The notes beneath the pieces are model-generated. The model worked only from the letters and a program-made list of their open reading frames with translations. It made no database searches and was not told the DNA's origin. 32,968 nt of DNA from Ferruginibacter sp. (GTDB lineage: Bacteria > Bacteroidota > Bacteroidia > Chitinophagales > Chitinophagaceae), in NCBI GenBank assembly GCA_017988335.1, contig JAGNRZ010000014.1, positions 1-32,968 of the forward strand. Direction: 5' to 3'. The position numbers and the translations under genes are program-made. Positions 31,515-32,968 of this stretch are shown piece by piece (the stretch's first letter is position 1; every line of letters begins with the position of its first letter).

Positions 31515-32708
31515 CTAATAAAAAAACTCTGCTTTATAAGGATATCGTATTCTATACATATCTCTTACAGCATTTAAAATGGTTTGCCTAAGCACATCAA
31601 TATTTTGTTTTTCTAACGCTGATACAAATACGCAGTTGCCTTTGGTTTCGTTTTGCCAACGTTGTTTTAAATCGTTTAATATTTCTTGCTTTACATCATC
31701 TTGCAACCATTGATCAAAAGTATTTTTTATAAATGCATCCATTTTATTAAATACAGTAACCGTTGGTTTTTCGGCACAATTAAGTTCTGCTAACGTTTTG
31801 TTTACTACAGTTAATTGCTCTTCGTATTGTGGGTGAGAAATATCTACCATATGAAGCAATACATCGGCTTCTCTTACTTCATCTAATGTGCTTTTAAAAC
31901 TTTCTACTAAATGATGGGGAAGTTTACGAATAAAACCTACCGTATCGCTTAATAAAAAAGGGGTTTGTTCAAACACTACTTTACGTGTGGTTGTATCTAA
32001 TGTAGCAAACAATTTATTTTCAGCAAATACTTCACTCTTGCTAAGCAAAGTCATGATGGTGGATTTACCTACATTGGTATAGCCCACTAACGCTACCCTT
32101 ATAAACTCTCCTCTATCTTTTCGTTGGGTAAAGGCTTGCTTGTCTATTACTTTTAATTTATCTCGTAGCAAAGAAATTTTTTCTCTTACTATTCTTCTGT
32201 CTGTTTCTATTTCTGTTTCTCCTGGGCCTCTTGTGCCTACACCGCCACCTTGCCTTTCTAAATGCTTCCACATACCTCTTAGCCTAGGTAAAATGTATTG
32301 ATATTGTGCAAGCTCAACTTGCGTTTTTGCTTGTGCTGTTTTTGCTCTGCTAGCAAATATGTCTAATATTAAATCGCTACGGTCAATTGTTTTTATATTT
32401 AATTCGTCGCCAATATTTTGTATTTGACTGCCCGTTAGTTCGTCATCAAAAATTACAATATTGATGTTTCCTTTTAGTAAGATGTATTGTTTTATTTCTT
32501 CTAGCTTTCCTTTACCTACAAAAGTTTTACTATCAGGGTGTGGTAATTTTTGGGTAAATCGCTTTACGGTAATAGCACCAGCTGTTTCTGCCAAAAAAGC
32601 TAGTTCATCTAGGTATTCGTTTACCTGCTGTTCGGTTTGCTCTTTAGTTACCAAACCCACAAGTATTGCATTTTCTTGCTCAGCTATTATTTTCTTTTTT
32701 TCAATCAT
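31515..32708 (-). CDS. hflX: Ribosome-associated GTPase HflX
   Basis: A 397-residue GTPase that binds the 50S subunit and splits stalled or idle ribosomes. The HflX N-terminal domain (about 15-200) includes HPDSKTFVGKGKLEEI and the glycine-rich GGGVGTRGPGETEIETDRR. The G domain has GYTNVGKST at 209-217, DTVGFIRKLPHHLVESFKST (G3 with the HflX-specific extension) and NKMD. Length is normal for Bacteroidota. No hfq neighbour is present, which is usual outside Proteobacteria. The Rieske gene follows on the same strand. Confidence 0.95.
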   Translation of the reverse strand: MIEKKKIIAEQENAILVGLVTKEQTEQQVNEYLDELAFLAETAGAITVKRFTQKLPHPDSKTFVGKGKLEEIKQYILLKGNINIVIFDDELTGSQIQNIGDELNIKTIDRSDLILDIFASRAKTAQAKTQVELAQYQYILPRLRGMWKHLERQGGGVGTRGPGETEIETDRRIVREKISLLRDKLKVIDKQAFTQRKDRGEFIRVALVGYTNVGKSTIMTLLSKSEVFAENKLFATLDTTTRKVVFEQTPFLLSDTVGFIRKLPHHLVESFKSTLDEVREADVLLHMVDISHPQYEEQLTVVNKTLAELNCAEKPTVTVFNKMDAFIKNTFDQWLQDDVKQEILNDLKQRWQNETKGNCVFVSALEKQNIDVLRQTILNAVRDMYRIRYPYKAEFFY

Positions 32709-32968
32709 TTATTTTATTGTTTTCATGCCAAGTTGCAAAGTAATACCAATTACACATTAAATCTATCTTTTTAAAATTTGTCAGGATGGGCTTATTGAAA
32801 CTGGGTTCAAATAACCATACCGCCTTCGACAAGCTCGGGCTTGTAAATGTTTAGTAATTCGGTAACAAAAATACACCGCATTATCCACTAAACGACTCAC
32901 TTCAATTTTCAGAAGATTTTCGTTCGCCGTTTGTGGATAATGCTACCTTCTTATTATTTTCACCCGCC
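32709..32968. other. Non-coding right end with repeat-like sequences
   Basis: No gene is visible. The stretch holds a small hairpin ACAAGC/GCTTGT (32829-32834 and 32839-32844) within CTTCGACAAGCTCGGG, a dispersed-repeat motif. It also holds a longer inverted repeat GCATTATCCAC (32878-32888) / GTGGATAATGC (32933-32943). The hflX promoter should be in the first 60 bases. Confidence 0.5.

Noticed and set aside
1..32968. CRISPR array or known defence system
   Set aside because: No regularly spaced direct repeats and no Cas, restriction-modification or other defence gene was found; Uma2 and DUF2442 alone are not enough.

Overview
The window is low-GC, gene-dense chromosomal DNA of a Bacteroidota member, most likely a Chitinophagaceae-like species. 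The evidence is the set of Bacteroidota-typical families (S46 peptidase, DUF5916 protein, DUF4197 lipoprotein, a TonB-plug protein, a bacterial GH3 protein), the recurrent TAnnTTTG promoter box upstream of several genes, and dispersed palindromic repeats of a kind common in this phylum. Species level cannot be read from the sequence.

Layout. 1-1351 (minus): the 5' part of a type III pantothenate kinase preceded by a LON-substrate-binding-domain protein. 1394-6681: a glycan module with four family-2 glycosyltransferases and an FkbM methyltransferase, with the G-protein chaperone MeaB embedded in it. 7096-9885: small genes (a double-CDGSH Fe-S protein, a short membrane protein, a TPR protein, a PsbP/DUF1795-like protein) and a truncated remnant of a surface-protein gene. 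9472-12439 (minus): a compact three-gene operon of a GH3-family acyl-amide synthetase, a class I isoprenoid-synthase-like protein with DDFFD and NDIFDVYKD motifs, and an unknown 137-aa protein. This is the best candidate for an undescribed pathway.

12650-18215: an S46 dipeptidyl peptidase with the DPP7-type glycine in its specificity position, an FAH-family hydrolase, a flavin-reductase-like protein, a Uma2 nuclease and a DUF4197 lipoprotein. 18332-21032: lysS followed by a 629-bp unit bounded by a 34-bp perfect direct repeat of the lysS 3' end. The unit carries a DUF4160 gene killed by two in-frame stops and an intact DUF2442 gene. A lipoprotein gene lies beyond it.

21119-25876: a DPP-IV-type S9 peptidase and, convergent, a DUF5916 protein, separated by two strong hairpins. 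26079-30877 (minus): a tightly packed set of aldo/keto reductase, ArsC/Spx-like protein, OsmC, MG2/TonB-plug protein and HSDL2-like SDR. An intact IS982-family element (26921-27930) with 19-bp inverted repeats and a 7-bp target duplication separates the last two. 30986-31468 holds tRNA-Asn(GUU) and a Rieske ferredoxin-like protein. 31515-32708 is HflX, and the right end is non-coding repeat-like DNA.

No CRISPR array, rRNA gene, prophage or recognisable defence island was seen.
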